DNA of 64,000 nucleotides, taken from NCBI GenBank assembly GCA_032054765.1, contig DAMBSC010000004.1, forward strand, positions 186,001 to 250,000, written 5' to 3'. Below the pieces are notes generated by a model. The model was not told the DNA's origin. It saw nothing but the letters and a program-made list of their open reading frames with translations, and did not search any database. The DNA comes from DFXE01 sp032054765 (GTDB lineage: Bacteria; Bacteroidota; Bacteroidia; Bacteroidales; Tannerellaceae). This document shows positions 35,142 through 43,216 of this stretch, in pieces (position 1 is the stretch's first letter; the number at the start of each line of letters is the position of its first letter). Position numbers and translations under genes: made by a program.

Positions 35142-35438
35142 ATGAAAATTGCATTGTTATTGAGAAGTAAGAAGCAGCCCAAAAATGAAAAGCAAGAAGT
35201 TGAGAAGGCTGTTGTGTTTGAAGTTGAGCATGACAAAGTAGTTGGGGTAGAAAGCGAAACGCTTGAAGCGAAAGATTTCAATGATCTTTCTTTCTGGGCG
35301 TTGACTAAGAAGGTAAAGGAGGTTTACACTCCTCATTTGGATGAACAGATGCGTATCTTATTTAGTAAACTGGGAATAAAAATCAGAGGATACGACGAGC
35401 TGTCGGACGACAGACTGTTCCAAACTTTTATTATATAA
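35142..35438 (+). CDS. Small hypothetical protein
   Basis: 98 residues, family not recognised. It starts MKIALLLRSKK, is rich in Lys and Glu in the first half and ends with a conserved-looking stretch FSKLGIKIRGYDELSDDRLF. No signal peptide or membrane helix. The shape is loosely like NifX/NifB-type small cofactor-binding domains, but the match is too weak to assign. It is a stand-alone gene with a strong terminator 26 nt downstream. Confidence 0.6.
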   Translation: MKIALLLRSKKQPKNEKQEVEKAVVFEVEHDKVVGVESETLEAKDFNDLSFWALTKKVKEVYTPHLDEQMRILFSKLGIKIRGYDELSDDRLFQTFII

Positions 35439-35464
35439 TCTATTTAAAGTAATATTCTAAAAAG

Positions 35465-35505
35465 AGCCGGCTATTGGATTTACGATAGCCGGCTTTCTTT
35501 ATTAC
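35465..35505 (+). terminator. Rho-independent terminator
   Basis: Perfect 10-bp stem AGCCGGCTAT with ATAGCCGGCT (35465-35474 and 35485-35494), then TTTCTTTATT. It ends the small hypothetical gene. Confidence 0.8.
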
Positions 35506-35544
35506 ACTTAAATTCATTATATTTACATGCCGAAAGAAAAAGTA

Positions 35545-36669
35545 ATGAAAAGATTTGTAACTTATACGCTAATTCTATTGTTTGCCGGATTAGTCGCCTG
35601 TAAACAGAAACAAAAGACAGAGACAGGAGAAGATATCACTTCCGTACATATCCCAACCGATTCATTGAAGCTTATTTTCTTTGGAGATATTATGATGCAT
35701 ACCGCACAGATCGATGGCGCCCTTCTTGACGGAGGGGATACACTCTATAACTTTGATCCTCCCTTTCAATATATACGGGAATATATTTCAACTGCCGATC
35801 TGGCATTAGCCAATCTTGAGCTCACTTTAGGAGGAAAACCCTACCAAGGCTATCCTGTCTTTTCTTCACCTCCGGAGCTAATAGAAGCCCTGAAAACTTC
35901 CGGATTCGATGTCATGTTTCTGGCCAATAACCATATTCTTGATAGAGGGAAAAAGGGTTTTGAGCAGACGCTGCGAGTCCTCTCAGAAGGAGGGCTGAAA
36001 TATTCCGGCGCTTTTATCGATGCCCAGGAACGCCGGCAGGATTATCCACTTCTTTTCGAAACAAAGACCTTCCGTATAGCTTTCCTCAATTACACATACG
36101 ATACAAACGGTATTGTTGTTTCCAAACCAAATATTATCAATTACATCGACACGATGCTCCTCCGAAAAGATATGGAGCGTGCGAAAGCCCTGCATCCCGA
36201 TTTTATCATTACCTACATTCATTGGGGAAAAGAATATATGCGCACTCCAAGCAGTCAACAACGTTTTCTGGCAGAACTGATTGCCGAACACGGCTCCGAC
36301 CTGATTGTAGGATCACATCCTCATGTTATACAACCGTTCGACAGGATTGCCACAAAACGTGGAGTTACTGTACCGGTTATTTACTCGCTGGGAAATCTCA
36401 TCTCCAATCAGCGTGAACGATACCGCGACGGAGGCATTGCTTTTGAAATATTGCTGACCAAACAAAACGACAGCATACAAATCGCTTCATTAGCCTACGA
36501 ACCGCTATGGGTGAATCGTGAGGAAAAAGGGAAACGGTTCGTCTACCGGATCATTCCGGTAAACGATTATCTGCGTCATAAATCAAAATACAAATTGGAT
36601 AAAAAGCAAGCCACTACAATCCAGCAGTTCCATACCGATACACACAAACTACTGGAGAATCTCCGTTAA
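35545..36669 (+). CDS. CapA-family lipoprotein (poly-gamma-glutamate capsule-type phosphoesterase fold)
   Basis: 374 residues from the ATG at 35545 (MKRFVTYT); an in-frame ATG at 35527 adds six residues and is less likely. Lipoprotein signal with lipobox FAGLVAC. The calcineurin-like PGA_cap fold shows FFGDIMMH (metal), DLALANLELTLGG, FLANNHILDRGKKG, YIHWGKEYMRTP and IVGSHPHVIQP. The family acts in capsule polyglutamate handling or as a metallophosphoesterase; the substrate here is unknown. No capB/capC neighbours. Its stop overlaps the convergent pepD by 4 nt. Confidence 0.88.
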   Translation: MKRFVTYTLILLFAGLVACKQKQKTETGEDITSVHIPTDSLKLIFFGDIMMHTAQIDGALLDGGDTLYNFDPPFQYIREYISTADLALANLELTLGGKPYQGYPVFSSPPELIEALKTSGFDVMFLANNHILDRGKKGFEQTLRVLSEGGLKYSGAFIDAQERRQDYPLLFETKTFRIAFLNYTYDTNGIVVSKPNIINYIDTMLLRKDMERAKALHPDFIITYIHWGKEYMRTPSSQQRFLAELIAEHGSDLIVGSHPHVIQPFDRIATKRGVTVPVIYSLGNLISNQRERYRDGGIAFEILLTKQNDSIQIASLAYEPLWVNREEKGKRFVYRIIPVNDYLRHKSKYKLDKKQATTIQQFHTDTHKLLENLR

Positions 36670-38120
36670 ACCCTTTCAAGTGTCTCTTTAATGAACTCCC
36701 ATACCTTAGCTACCGACGGGATATTTATACGTTCGTCAGGCGAATGAGGATATTCCAGATCCGGCCCGATTGAGATCATATCCATATCAGGATAAATACC
36801 CTGTATGATACCACATTCCAAACCGGCATGCATTACCTTTACGGACGGCCTTTTACCGAAATGCTCTTCATACGTTTGGCTCATCAGTTTTAGTATAGGA
36901 GAATTAATATCCGGCTGCCATCCATTATATGATCCTCCATATTCAACTTTAGCTCCCGCCAATGAGAATATACTTTCAAGACTTGAAGTCACAGCAGCCT
37001 TTTTGCTTTCCGAAGAACTACGAACAAGTATTTTCACCTCTATCAGTCCGTCAGATGAAACCACTACCGCCAGATTCGACGACGATTCCACCGTCCCGGG
37101 AAAATCGTGCAATATACTGATCACGCCATTCTGACAACCTTCCACAGCATTGATCACATCATCCTGGATTTCTTCAGGAATAAGTGTGGAGGGCAGTTCC
37201 ACCTTCTCAGCAGTAAAGATGATTCCCGTTTCTATACCAGCATACTCTTCCCGGTAAAGCTCCTGGTAATCAGAAACCATTTCCCATAAAACCTCTGCAT
37301 TATCCTGTGGAATAGTAATTACGGCAAAAGCCTCGCGTGGAATAGCATTACGTAATGAGCCTCCCTCTACCGATGAAAGACGTGCACCACATCCTGCAAC
37401 AATCTCTTTAAGGAAGCGAAACATCAGTTTATTGGCATTTCCACGTCCTAAATGAATGTCTACACCTGAATGGCCTCCTTTGAGTCCGGTGAGACTTAAC
37501 TTAACAGCTACATCACCTTCCGGTATATGGATATCGTCTTTAAACTGAAAAGATATATTCAGATCGGCACCGCCGGCACAACCAACGAATAATTCGCCTT
37601 CTTCTTCCGAATCGCAATTAATGAGTGTCCTTCCTTGCAGGAAACCAGGCTTCAAACCAAATGCCCCATCCATGCCAACCTCCTCGTCAACAGTAAAGAG
37701 AGCTTCGATAGGCCCATGACTGATCTGGTTGTCAGACAACACAGCCATAGCTAAAGCAGCACCAATACCATTATCAGCCCCTAACGTGGTATCACGGGCA
37801 GTAACCCAGTCACCGTCTACATAAGCGTCGATCGGATCAGTCAGAAAATCATGTTTTACCGATGAATTCTTCTGCGGCACCATATCGAGATGCGACTGCA
37901 GAATAACTGTCTTCCGGTTTTCTTTTCCCTGACTGGCAGGTTTACGAATCAAGACATTTCCAACCTCATCCTGAATTGTTTCCAATCCAAGCGTTTCTCC
38001 AAAACGCTTCACATATTGCGTAATGGCTTCCATGTGTCCTGTCGGACGTGGAATCTGTGTAAACTCATAGAAATAACTCCATACATTCTTCGGGGAAAGG
38101 TCTTTGATCTCTGCTGACAT
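36666..38120 (-). CDS. pepD: Aminoacyl-histidine dipeptidase (peptidase M20/C)
   Basis: 484 residues, standard PepD length. Cytoplasmic dinuclear zinc exopeptidase cleaving X-His and other dipeptides. Metal and catalytic residues: H77 and D79 (LQSHLDMVPQ), D116 (TLGADNGIG), E146-E147 (TVDEEVGMDG) and a late His in HAGLECGI. An inserted lid/dimerisation domain lies at about 190-380. It converges on the CapA-like gene and is divergent from the GLUG-repeat gene. Confidence 0.95.
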   Translation of the reverse strand: MSAEIKDLSPKNVWSYFYEFTQIPRPTGHMEAITQYVKRFGETLGLETIQDEVGNVLIRKPASQGKENRKTVILQSHLDMVPQKNSSVKHDFLTDPIDAYVDGDWVTARDTTLGADNGIGAALAMAVLSDNQISHGPIEALFTVDEEVGMDGAFGLKPGFLQGRTLINCDSEEEGELFVGCAGGADLNISFQFKDDIHIPEGDVAVKLSLTGLKGGHSGVDIHLGRGNANKLMFRFLKEIVAGCGARLSSVEGGSLRNAIPREAFAVITIPQDNAEVLWEMVSDYQELYREEYAGIETGIIFTAEKVELPSTLIPEEIQDDVINAVEGCQNGVISILHDFPGTVESSSNLAVVVSSDGLIEVKILVRSSSESKKAAVTSSLESIFSLAGAKVEYGGSYNGWQPDINSPILKLMSQTYEEHFGKRPSVKVMHAGLECGIIQGIYPDMDMISIGPDLEYPHSPDERINIPSVAKVWEFIKETLERV

Positions 38121-38190
38121 AGCGAATTCTTTTATAGATTAATCTTCCAAATATAACGATAATATTAACATCAAAACACAAAAAAATGCT

Positions 38191-38229
38191 GTTTGTACGA
38201 TTTGGCACGAAAGTTTGTACGATTTGGCA
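38191..38229. promoter_or_regulatory. Tandem 17-bp direct repeats upstream of the surface-protein gene
   Basis: GTTTGTACGATTTGGCA occurs twice, at 38191-38207 and 38213-38229, perfectly repeated with a 22-bp spacing, i.e. two helical turns. They lie just upstream of a -7 box at 38252-38259 and look like a dimer-of-dimers activator or repressor site. Confidence 0.55.
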
Positions 38230-38251
38230 GACTTATCTGAATCATATTCGA

Positions 38252-38259
38252 TATTTTTG
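38252..38259 (+). promoter_or_regulatory. -7 promoter element for the GLUG-repeat gene
   Basis: TATTTTTG matches TAnnTTTG and lies 26 nt before the ATG at 38286. The nearest TTTG (38223-38226) is 25 nt away, longer than usual, so the -33 part is weak and may need the adjacent direct repeats. Confidence 0.45.
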
Positions 38260-38520
38260 TGAGATTTATAAGAAACATAATACATATGAAACGAATTATT
38301 ACATTATGTACCATCGCCCTCGTAGCAATCCTCATGCCACGGGCAGCACATGCGCAAGCGGAAATCGAGATCCGTACACCGCAGGAGTTAGCGGATATAG
38401 CCAACGGCCTCAACGGCAACTACCGGCTGATGAACGACATCGACCTCGAAGAACTTATCGGAACGAAAACTTCATTCAAACAAGGCTACGAAAACGGCTG
38501 GATACCGATTGGAACCGACG

Positions 38521-38527
38521 CCCCCCC
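38521..38527 (+). repeat. Homopolymeric C7 tract at the frameshift
   Basis: Seven cytosines exactly at the point where the two reading frames of the GLUG-repeat gene meet. One added C restores a continuous frame, as in slipped-strand phase variation. Confidence 0.7.
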
Positions 38528-39760
38528 TTTACCGGCTCCTTCGACGGAAACGAATACACCATCAAAGGGCTGTGGATAGATAGCCCAGGCACTGACTTCG
38601 TCGGCCTGTTTGGGTATATAAGTCGTGGCACCATCAAAAACCTATCCATAAAGGTAGCAACGGAAGGCATTACGGGGCAAAATTACGTTGGCGCCCTGGC
38701 CGGATATACATTTTACGCAGACATCTCCGATTGTTCGGCCACAGGAGGCAAAGTAACGGGCAACTATTACATCGGCGGCCTGGTGGGAAGGCAATCCGGC
38801 TCGCTTACCGGTAGCTATGCCTCCGTCGGGGTGGAAGGATATGATTATACCGGCGGCTTAACCGGACAACAGAATGGCACGATCAATGGCTGTTTCGCCA
38901 CAGGCGGGGTCAAGGCAACAGTTGACGACGCAAGTGTCGGCGGCTTAGTGGGATACCAGCCTGGCGATGGTCAGCTAAGTAACTCCTACGCCACAGGCAA
39001 GGTAGAAGCAACAGCTAACGGCCAAAGGGCCGGCGGCCTGGTGGGAGCCCAGAAAGGGACTATCACTACCTGCTACGCCACAGGCAAGGTCGAGGCAACA
39101 GGTAACAATCCAATTGCCGGAGGCCTGGTAGGAGAGAACGATAATGGAACTATTAATTCCTCCTATTTCGATAAAGAAACTACCGGAATGACGGACGGCG
39201 TAGGCGAAGGAGGCCAATCCGGTGTCATCGCCCTTTCCACCGAACAGATGATTGTAGCCAGTAGTTACGCGAACTGGACAATCAGCGCACCGGGCTCAGG
39301 CTCCGAAGCACAGCCCTGGGTGATCGGCGACCGCACCTATCCCTACCTCTACTGGCAAACCTCAGGCATCGTTTACGTGCCGCCTATCACACCGCCGGTG
39401 CCGCCTAAGCCCAAACCCGAACCCGAGCCTCAGCTCCATACAGTGACCGTTCCGACGGTAGAAGGGGCAACCACTTATCCAGCCGCCGGTGAATACCTCG
39501 TGCAAAAAGGCACGACAATGACACTACTATTATTCCTGCCCGCAGATTACGACCAGAGCGACGTAAAGGTTGTGGCCAACGGCGATACGATCCATTCCGA
39601 AGAGTCGAAGCTCAATGCCCTTGCTTATACCTTCCTTATCCCTGTCACCGCAGATACGGAACTGGAAGTGACCGGCGTGGAGAAGAATAACCCTACGGGT
39701 ATCACGGAAAACGCGAAAGCCGAAGACGTGAAGGTATGGACTTCGCCGGGATGTATTCAT

Positions 39761-39816
39761 GTAAGCAGTAAGATTGGGGGCAGTAAGCAGGAGGCAGTAG
39801 GCAGTAAGCAACATGG
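39761..39816. repeat. Period-7 repeat inside coding sequence (GGCAGTA type)
   Basis: Units such as AGTAAGC, AGGAGGC and AGTAGGC repeat every 7 nt inside the C-terminal domain of the GLUG-repeat gene, encoding a low-complexity SKQEAVGSKQ stretch. Confidence 0.7.
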
Positions 39817-39858
39817 TGTGCGGATTTATACCATGATGGGGCGTCTGGTCTTTCATTC

Positions 39859-39886
39859 TCAACTGTCGACTGTTGACTGTCAACTG
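39859..39886. repeat. Period-7 repeat inside coding sequence (TCAACTG type)
   Basis: Four units TCAACTG, TCGACTG, TTGACTG, TCAACTG in the coding region for SQLSTVDCQL of the C-terminal domain. Confidence 0.7.
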
Positions 39887-39945
39887 CCCTCCGGCGCCTA
39901 TATTGTTGTTGTGGGCGAGAAGGTGGTGAAAGCTTGGGTTAACAA

Positions 39946-40027
39946 TTAGTGATTAGTGATTAGTGGTGAGTGATTAGTGGTTAACTGTTAATCACTAATC
40001 ATTAATCACTAATCACTAATTGCTAAT
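39946..40027. repeat. Period-7 hairpin array (TTAGTGA / CTAATCA)
   Basis: About twelve heptads beginning in the stop codon of the GLUG-repeat gene. The first half is TTAGTGA-like and the second half its inverse, CTAATCA-like, so the array folds back on itself around TTAACTG. Confidence 0.8.
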
Positions 40028-40031
40028 ATCA

Positions 40032-40178
40032 ATTGCAGTCAGTTTTAACTGACTGGACATAGATGATGTATTGCTTCTCATCTGGCTTTAGCCGAATAAT
40101 ATCCTTTGGCTAAAGCCTTTTACTATATATATCTATATTTATTATTATTATTATCAGTCAGTTAAAACTGACTGCAAT
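40032..40178. repeat. Nested-palindrome MITE-like element, copy A
   Basis: Inverted ends ATTGCAGTCAGTTTT... (40032-40055) and their complement (40155-40178), each itself a hairpin (CAGTCAGTT/AACTGACTG). Inside lies a second hairpin, GGCTTTAGCC with GGCTAAAGCC (40084-40117). A second copy is at 41845-41996. No coding potential. Confidence 0.75.
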
Positions 40179-40234
40179 CGAAGATCGGCCTTAGCCAATT
40201 GATAGATATGCCTTTGCAATTGATAGATCTGCCA

Positions 40235-41359
40235 TTAATCAATGTATACCAGATCGCGGTATGTATCGAAACGGATCAGGACTTTTGCATCTTTATCCTG
40301 AAGGACGGCATAGTCGACAGGATCATGCATTTCTATGGCTGTCTTGTCTGATATGAGGCGAAGGCCTGTGATCTTGTTTTCCGAATCGTAGAGGAAATCG
40401 CCATATTTGAAGGGCGTATCGTAGGGGTCTTCTCCCGGAGGATAAAACCAAATGCAGGAGCCTTCCAGGTTCACCTTTTCGACATATGTTCTCAGTTTGC
40501 CCGGAGACTTATCCAATAACATTACATCGCCTTCGGTGAGTGTCTGCGACTCTACTTTGAATTCATAAGGAAGATTCCCGGGAGGAGTCGGGTCGTCGCC
40601 CGGTCCGGAAGGATCGGTCGGCTTCTTGCCATCTATGTGTCGATAATAATCTTCTTTGGCCTGCCTGATATAGCCGTTGATCTTGTCGATCATCTTATTG
40701 AGCAGCTCCATATTGGCCATCTCCTTATTCAAAACACTTACCCGGTAATCCGAATTGATGGAAAGGGTCAGTTCCTCCAAAGCAAGATCAGTAGCCCGGC
40801 GTACCACATCTATCGATCCCAGTAAAAATTTCTGTTCTTTCTTGTCTGCCCTTTTGTTATGAATTTCTTCGAACTTAATGTTTTCGGCTTGCAGGTTATT
40901 TATAGAGTTTTCCAGATTAAGGAACAAAGTGTATTCCTTATATTCGTCCGACAGAAAATCCTGTATCAGGTTAAAATAAAGTCCTGTAGCATCGCTGTAA
41001 GGTTTACGTTCGATGTGTTTGTAATTATTCAGTATCATTTTCAGATGATCCCCCGCTTCTCTGATCTCGTCATTATTCAGCATTGTTGCTCCATTTATAA
41101 TACGTTTAATTCCCCCGTAGGTATTATTCCGTTCTTTGTTGAGCTTGCGCAGCAGACCGGATTCATAATACTTTGCATACTGCTTTAAAAGAACATCCAG
41201 CTTAATGAATTGCTCTTTATAATAGTTAAACTGAGGTACGAGCAAAGGCAATTCCTGAATTACCTTATCTAAATAATCGACGATGATCTTATGGATCTCA
41301 AAGTTTTCTCCATTTCGTAATCTGTTAAAAAGAGAAATAAAAGATCGAATTGTTTTCAT
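40235..41359 (-). CDS. Hypothetical protein, DUF6261-like
   Basis: 374 residues. It starts MKTIRSFISLFNRLRNGENF, resembling the DUF6261 group of Bacteroidales proteins (assignment from memory, moderate). Residues 1-245 are predicted helical and charged, resembling a long coiled bundle. A Pro/Gly/Asp linker (about 247-262, DPSGPGDDPTPPGN) leads to a C-terminal beta-rich region of about 110 residues. No signal peptide or membrane helix. It lies between MITE-like repeats and a 42-bp tandem array, a repeat-rich and probably unstable stretch. Function unknown. Confidence 0.65.
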   Translation of the reverse strand: MKTIRSFISLFNRLRNGENFEIHKIIVDYLDKVIQELPLLVPQFNYYKEQFIKLDVLLKQYAKYYESGLLRKLNKERNNTYGGIKRIINGATMLNNDEIREAGDHLKMILNNYKHIERKPYSDATGLYFNLIQDFLSDEYKEYTLFLNLENSINNLQAENIKFEEIHNKRADKKEQKFLLGSIDVVRRATDLALEELTLSINSDYRVSVLNKEMANMELLNKMIDKINGYIRQAKEDYYRHIDGKKPTDPSGPGDDPTPPGNLPYEFKVESQTLTEGDVMLLDKSPGKLRTYVEKVNLEGSCIWFYPPGEDPYDTPFKYGDFLYDSENKITGLRLISDKTAIEMHDPVDYAVLQDKDAKVLIRFDTYRDLVYID

Positions 41360-41406
41360 AGTGTTCTTTTTTAATTAGTAATAAAACAAATAAAGGTTGT
41401 TATCGC

Positions 41407-41708
41407 CACAAAAGTTGACTGCAAACTGTGGCGAGGTCTTGTTGCCACCACAAAAGTTGGCTGCAAACTGTAGTGAGATTTCGTTGCCGCCACAAAAGCT
41501 GGCTGCAAACTGCGGCGGGGTCTCGTTGCCATCACAAAAGTTGGCTGCAAACTATGGTGAGGTTTTGTTGCCACCACAAAAGCTAACTGCAAACTGTGAG
41601 GAGGTCTCGTTGCCATTACAGAACTTTGCTGCAAATTGTGGTGAGGTCTTGTTGCCATCACAGAAGTTGATTGCAAACTGTGGCGAGGTTTTGTTGCCGC
41701 CACAATAG
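41407..41708. repeat. Tandem array of seven 42-bp units
   Basis: Units begin CACAAAAG at 41407 and recur every 42 bp to 41701, each about 80-90% alike. Since 42 is a multiple of 3, open frames appear on both strands (repeating AANCGEVLLPPQKL on plus and MATRPRHSLQPTFV on minus). Neither has good start context or a known family, so I call the repeat, not a gene. It lies just upstream of the DUF6261-like gene. Confidence 0.85.
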
Positions 41709-42118
41709 CTATTGCGCCTTTGTCATCAAAATATTAAAGAACTTTAGATCTATAGTGAGTCTAATTCACGAATGCAAGATAATATAAATTATTTAATCAT
41801 CCAACATTTTTTATATGGTTTTTATTAATTATTTGCTATTATTTTCCCTTCACTTGCAGTCAGTTTTAACTGACTGATAATGACAGCAATACAAATATAC
41901 ATGAATGGCTTTAGCCAAAGATTTAGTTTGGCTAAAGCCGATAAAAAGAAGACATTTCTGATATCAGTCAGTTAAAACTGACTGCAAGTGAAAGGGAGGC
42001 AATAACTGATAATCTTTAACTGACTGCAATTGAAAGGGGGAGGGAATAGCTCATAATCATTTAATTTTTTATTGGGGCAATTAAGGGGAGGGATAATAGC
42101 AGATGATGATTTGATTTT
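41709..42118. other. Repeat-rich intergenic region
   Basis: No gene is seen. It holds MITE-like copy B and, at about 42015-42050, a partial end (AACTGACTGCAATTGAAAGG) of the same repeat family, then low-complexity G/A-rich DNA up to the flippase-like gene. Confidence 0.6.
41845..41996. repeat. Nested-palindrome MITE-like element, copy B
   Basis: Same design as copy A: ends built on CACTTGCAGTCAGTT and its complement, inner hairpin GGCTTTAGCCAAA with TTTGGCTAAAGCC (perfect 13 bp, 41907-41939). The outermost bases differ from copy A on both arms in a compensating way (ACTTGCAG/CTGCAAGT versus AATTGCAG/CTGCAAT). Confidence 0.75.
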
Positions 42119-43120
42119 TTATTGGTTATCCGGATGTTTTTTATTTATGATAGGCAGGGCAACAATGCCGAAGAGGCCGCAAAGAATTGTCCAGACAGAC
42201 TGGAGGGTATGTACTACGAGGGCAAAGGCGGCGGCATCGTTTTCATTGACTCCAAAGATAACCAGCGTCGCGATGACCATGAAATGCCAGGGTCCGATTC
42301 CGCCTTGTATGGGTACGGCTACGGCGATACAACTCATTGTAAAGGCCAGCAGGCCGGTAGTTATACCGAGGTCTTTGGTAAATGTAAATGCATAGAAAGT
42401 AATATAGAAATAGAAGAAATAACAGGTCCAGAGAAGAATAGTCTGAATAATAAAACGCATCTTGTGTTTCATCTGCCTGACACTTTTCATGCCTTCCAGT
42501 ATGTTGTTCAGCGCGCCTTTGGCTTTCTGCACTAACGCGAGGTGACTCAGACGGGTGAATGTGAACCAGATCGCGGCAATGATGATCAGAATGGAGAGGA
42601 TAATCCATAATGTGCTGAAACTGATTTCGAATCCATGCGTCAGGGACGGATTTCGTGCAAAGAAATTTTTGAAGAAAGGGAAGTTGAATGCTACCATGCA
42701 AACGGTAAGCGTACCTACCGCGACGGCATCTGCAATGCGATCGATCAACAGTGTTCCGAACAGCCGGGTAAAAGGGATCTTATCGTATCGGGCTACGATA
42801 CCGCAGCGCCATACTTCGCCTACACGCGGCAGCACAAAATTGACGGCATAGTTTCCTAACACGGCGTAGACGGCATTGGCGCGCCGTACTTTCTCGCCTA
42901 TGGAATCGATCAGCAGCTTCCATCGAAGGCCTCGTATGATGTTTGCAAAAAGCCCGAACAGGAGTGAAAAGAGAATTATTTCATAGCGAACGCCTTTCTG
43001 TACGACAAGCCAGATTTCTCCGAAATCCATCTCACGATATAAAAACCAGATCAGTAAACCACCCAATAGAAGCGGCAAAATTATTTGTACGACCTTGCGG
43101 AGTATCTTCTTAAAAACCAT
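42119..43120 (-). CDS. Flippase-like/lysylphosphatidylglycerol synthase TM-family membrane protein
   Basis: 333 residues, about eight membrane helices (for example IILPLLLGGLLIWFLY at 13-28 and LLWTCYFFYFYITFYAFTF). YbhN/AglD-type (LPG_synthase_TM) family with the conserved RGLRWKLLID stretch near residue 64 and FVLPRVGEVWRCGI near 93-106. Members move or modify lipids or polyprenyl-linked glycans; no catalytic LPG-synthase domain is fused. It is divergent from rsmA with a 96-nt gap. Confidence 0.88.
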   Translation of the reverse strand: MVFKKILRKVVQIILPLLLGGLLIWFLYREMDFGEIWLVVQKGVRYEIILFSLLFGLFANIIRGLRWKLLIDSIGEKVRRANAVYAVLGNYAVNFVLPRVGEVWRCGIVARYDKIPFTRLFGTLLIDRIADAVAVGTLTVCMVAFNFPFFKNFFARNPSLTHGFEISFSTLWIILSILIIIAAIWFTFTRLSHLALVQKAKGALNNILEGMKSVRQMKHKMRFIIQTILLWTCYFFYFYITFYAFTFTKDLGITTGLLAFTMSCIAVAVPIQGGIGPWHFMVIATLVIFGVNENDAAAFALVVHTLQSVWTILCGLFGIVALPIINKKHPDNQ

Positions 43121-43216
43121 TCTATGCAGAGTATTTCAAATTATTTGTCGTATTTTTGCGCATCGGGCAAATATACGAATATTTTTTATAGAAAGTAGAC
43201 AACGAAAAAAGTCATC

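Larger units (their letters stand above)
38286..39949 (+). pseudogene. GLUG-repeat surface protein with T9SS-like C-terminus, frameshifted at a C7 tract
   Basis: Starts MKRIITLCTIALVAILMPRA (signal peptide), and this frame runs to 38579. The rest continues in another frame. The switch falls at seven Cs (38521-38527); eight would join the frames (ending WIPIGTDAP and continuing with PFTGSFDGNEYTIKGL). The body has GLUG-type repeats (GGLVGRQSG, GGLVGYQPG, GGLVGAQKG, GGLVGEND), a Pro/Lys/Glu linker and a C-terminal domain ending VRIYTMMGRLVF and PSGAYIVVVGEKVVKAWVNN, like a T9SS type A sorting domain. It may be phase-variable, decayed or a sequencing error. Period-7 DNA repeats lie within the C-terminal coding part. 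Confidence 0.8.

Noticed and set aside
38186..38285. Upstream start for the GLUG-repeat gene in the second frame
   Set aside because: The frame is open by chance; the encoded N-terminus has no signal peptide, whereas the frame starting at 38286 does.
41407..41708. CRISPR array
   Set aside because: Repeats are head-to-tail 42-bp units without spacers and with about 10-20% divergence.
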